A stretch of DNA of 64,000 nucleotides from Pogona vitticeps (taxonomy: Eukaryota; Chordata; Lepidosauria; Squamata; Agamidae). Under the pieces are notes generated by a model. The model worked only from the letters and a program-made list of their open reading frames with translations, made no database searches and had not been told where the DNA came from. The stretch spans positions 107,308,501-107,372,500 of the forward strand of contig NC_135785.1 in the NCBI RefSeq assembly GCF_051106095.1, written 5' to 3'. Position 1 is the first letter of the stretch. Every line of letters starts with the position of its first letter. The translations under genes were made by a program, and so were the position numbers. Of this stretch, positions 63,446-64,000 are shown in pieces.

Positions 63446-64000
63446 CAGATCCCAGCCATGAAAGCCTTCGAGAAAACCAACCGATTGTTTTAATGAATAT
63501 ATTTCTCTCTTAGGAAAATACTATTTTTTCATATCTCCAAAAGAATATTCTGCTTCCCCTGAGAACAGGAAAAAAATCTTAACCAGTGAAAGCCTGTTAT
63601 TCTCATGGAAAAGAAAAAAATTGCTCCTCATAGCATTTTTTCAACATCTGTTTTTCACTGAATATTCACTTTTCACCACTCTTGGGAGGCTGTCCTAATC
63701 TTGGAATCCTTGCTCTCCATAATTCTCCAGAGTCAGGGTTGAGTTTTTGATTATAGCTTCCAAATATTGTACCCCCAGCCAGCAGGGCCTATAGCTAGAT
63801 GAGTTGGGAGGTTCTTATAATCTTTAAAAGAATGATGCATTCTTTATGAATGTATGGTCTCTCCACCCAAACACCATTTAAAGATGACCTAACAACCACC
63901 TCACTGCAGTTTTCTGTCCAGTGCAAGTAGTTTCTTTGACTTGTTCACTTAGCCAGCTTCAAGACTGACTGGGAGCTTCAGCTTTACGGGAGATAGCTTT
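63446..64000. other. Right edge, no exon recognised
   Basis: Probably intronic sequence of the gene that ends at 62675, if that gene is real. Confidence 0.35.

Overview
This window is nuclear DNA from a squamate reptile, most likely a lizard. The evidence is the repeat set: several RTE-BovB LINE copies, three full-length-looking Sauria SINEs, CR1, L2-type and L1 LINE pieces, TA-flanked Tigger-like and Tc1 DNA transposons, and hAT MITEs with 8-bp target duplications. Coding density is very low, and all coding exons found lie on the minus strand. Nothing bacterial or viral was recognised.

Two complete host genes can be assembled exon by exon. (1) About 36.1 kb down to 11.15 kb: SELENOU1 (PRXL2A/FAM213A type), one non-coding first exon in a CpG island and five coding exons giving 228 residues. 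Codon 85 is an in-frame TGA at 18212-18214, in the redox motif that is CxxC in mammals, so it reads U-F-L-C. The 3' UTR carries a SECIS-like hairpin at 11221-11298 followed by a polyadenylation signal at 11162-11167. This is the most notable system in the window: a selenoprotein gene that ordinary gene callers would split or label a pseudogene. (2) 49672 down to 41522: EXOSC3 (RRP40), four exons, 263 residues, a cap subunit of the RNA exosome. (3) The right edge (62675-62974) holds what looks like the last coding exon of a third minus-strand gene, which I could not identify.

Layout: 1-1380 L2-type and BovB LINE pieces; 1381-11144 region downstream of SELENOU1 with SINE, BovB, CR1 and MITE relics; 11145-36130 SELENOU1, whose 17-kb first intron contains a second GC-rich island (30.85-31.5 kb), a perfect 22-bp-arm hairpin and a 44-bp-arm palindrome; 36.2-41.4 kb intergenic, with an L2-type 3' end and hAT MITEs; 41.4-49.8 kb EXOSC3, whose second intron hosts a Tc1 transposon split by an L1 fragment; 49.9-62.6 kb intergenic, with a Sauria SINE, a degenerate ~150-bp tandem repeat and two BovB copies in opposite orientation, one carrying a Tigger-like insertion; then the orphan exon and a large inverted repeat.

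The host genes do not form an operon. SELENOU1 belongs to redox control and EXOSC3 to RNA 3' processing. Their adjacency is itself of interest, because the human orthologues lie on different chromosomes.
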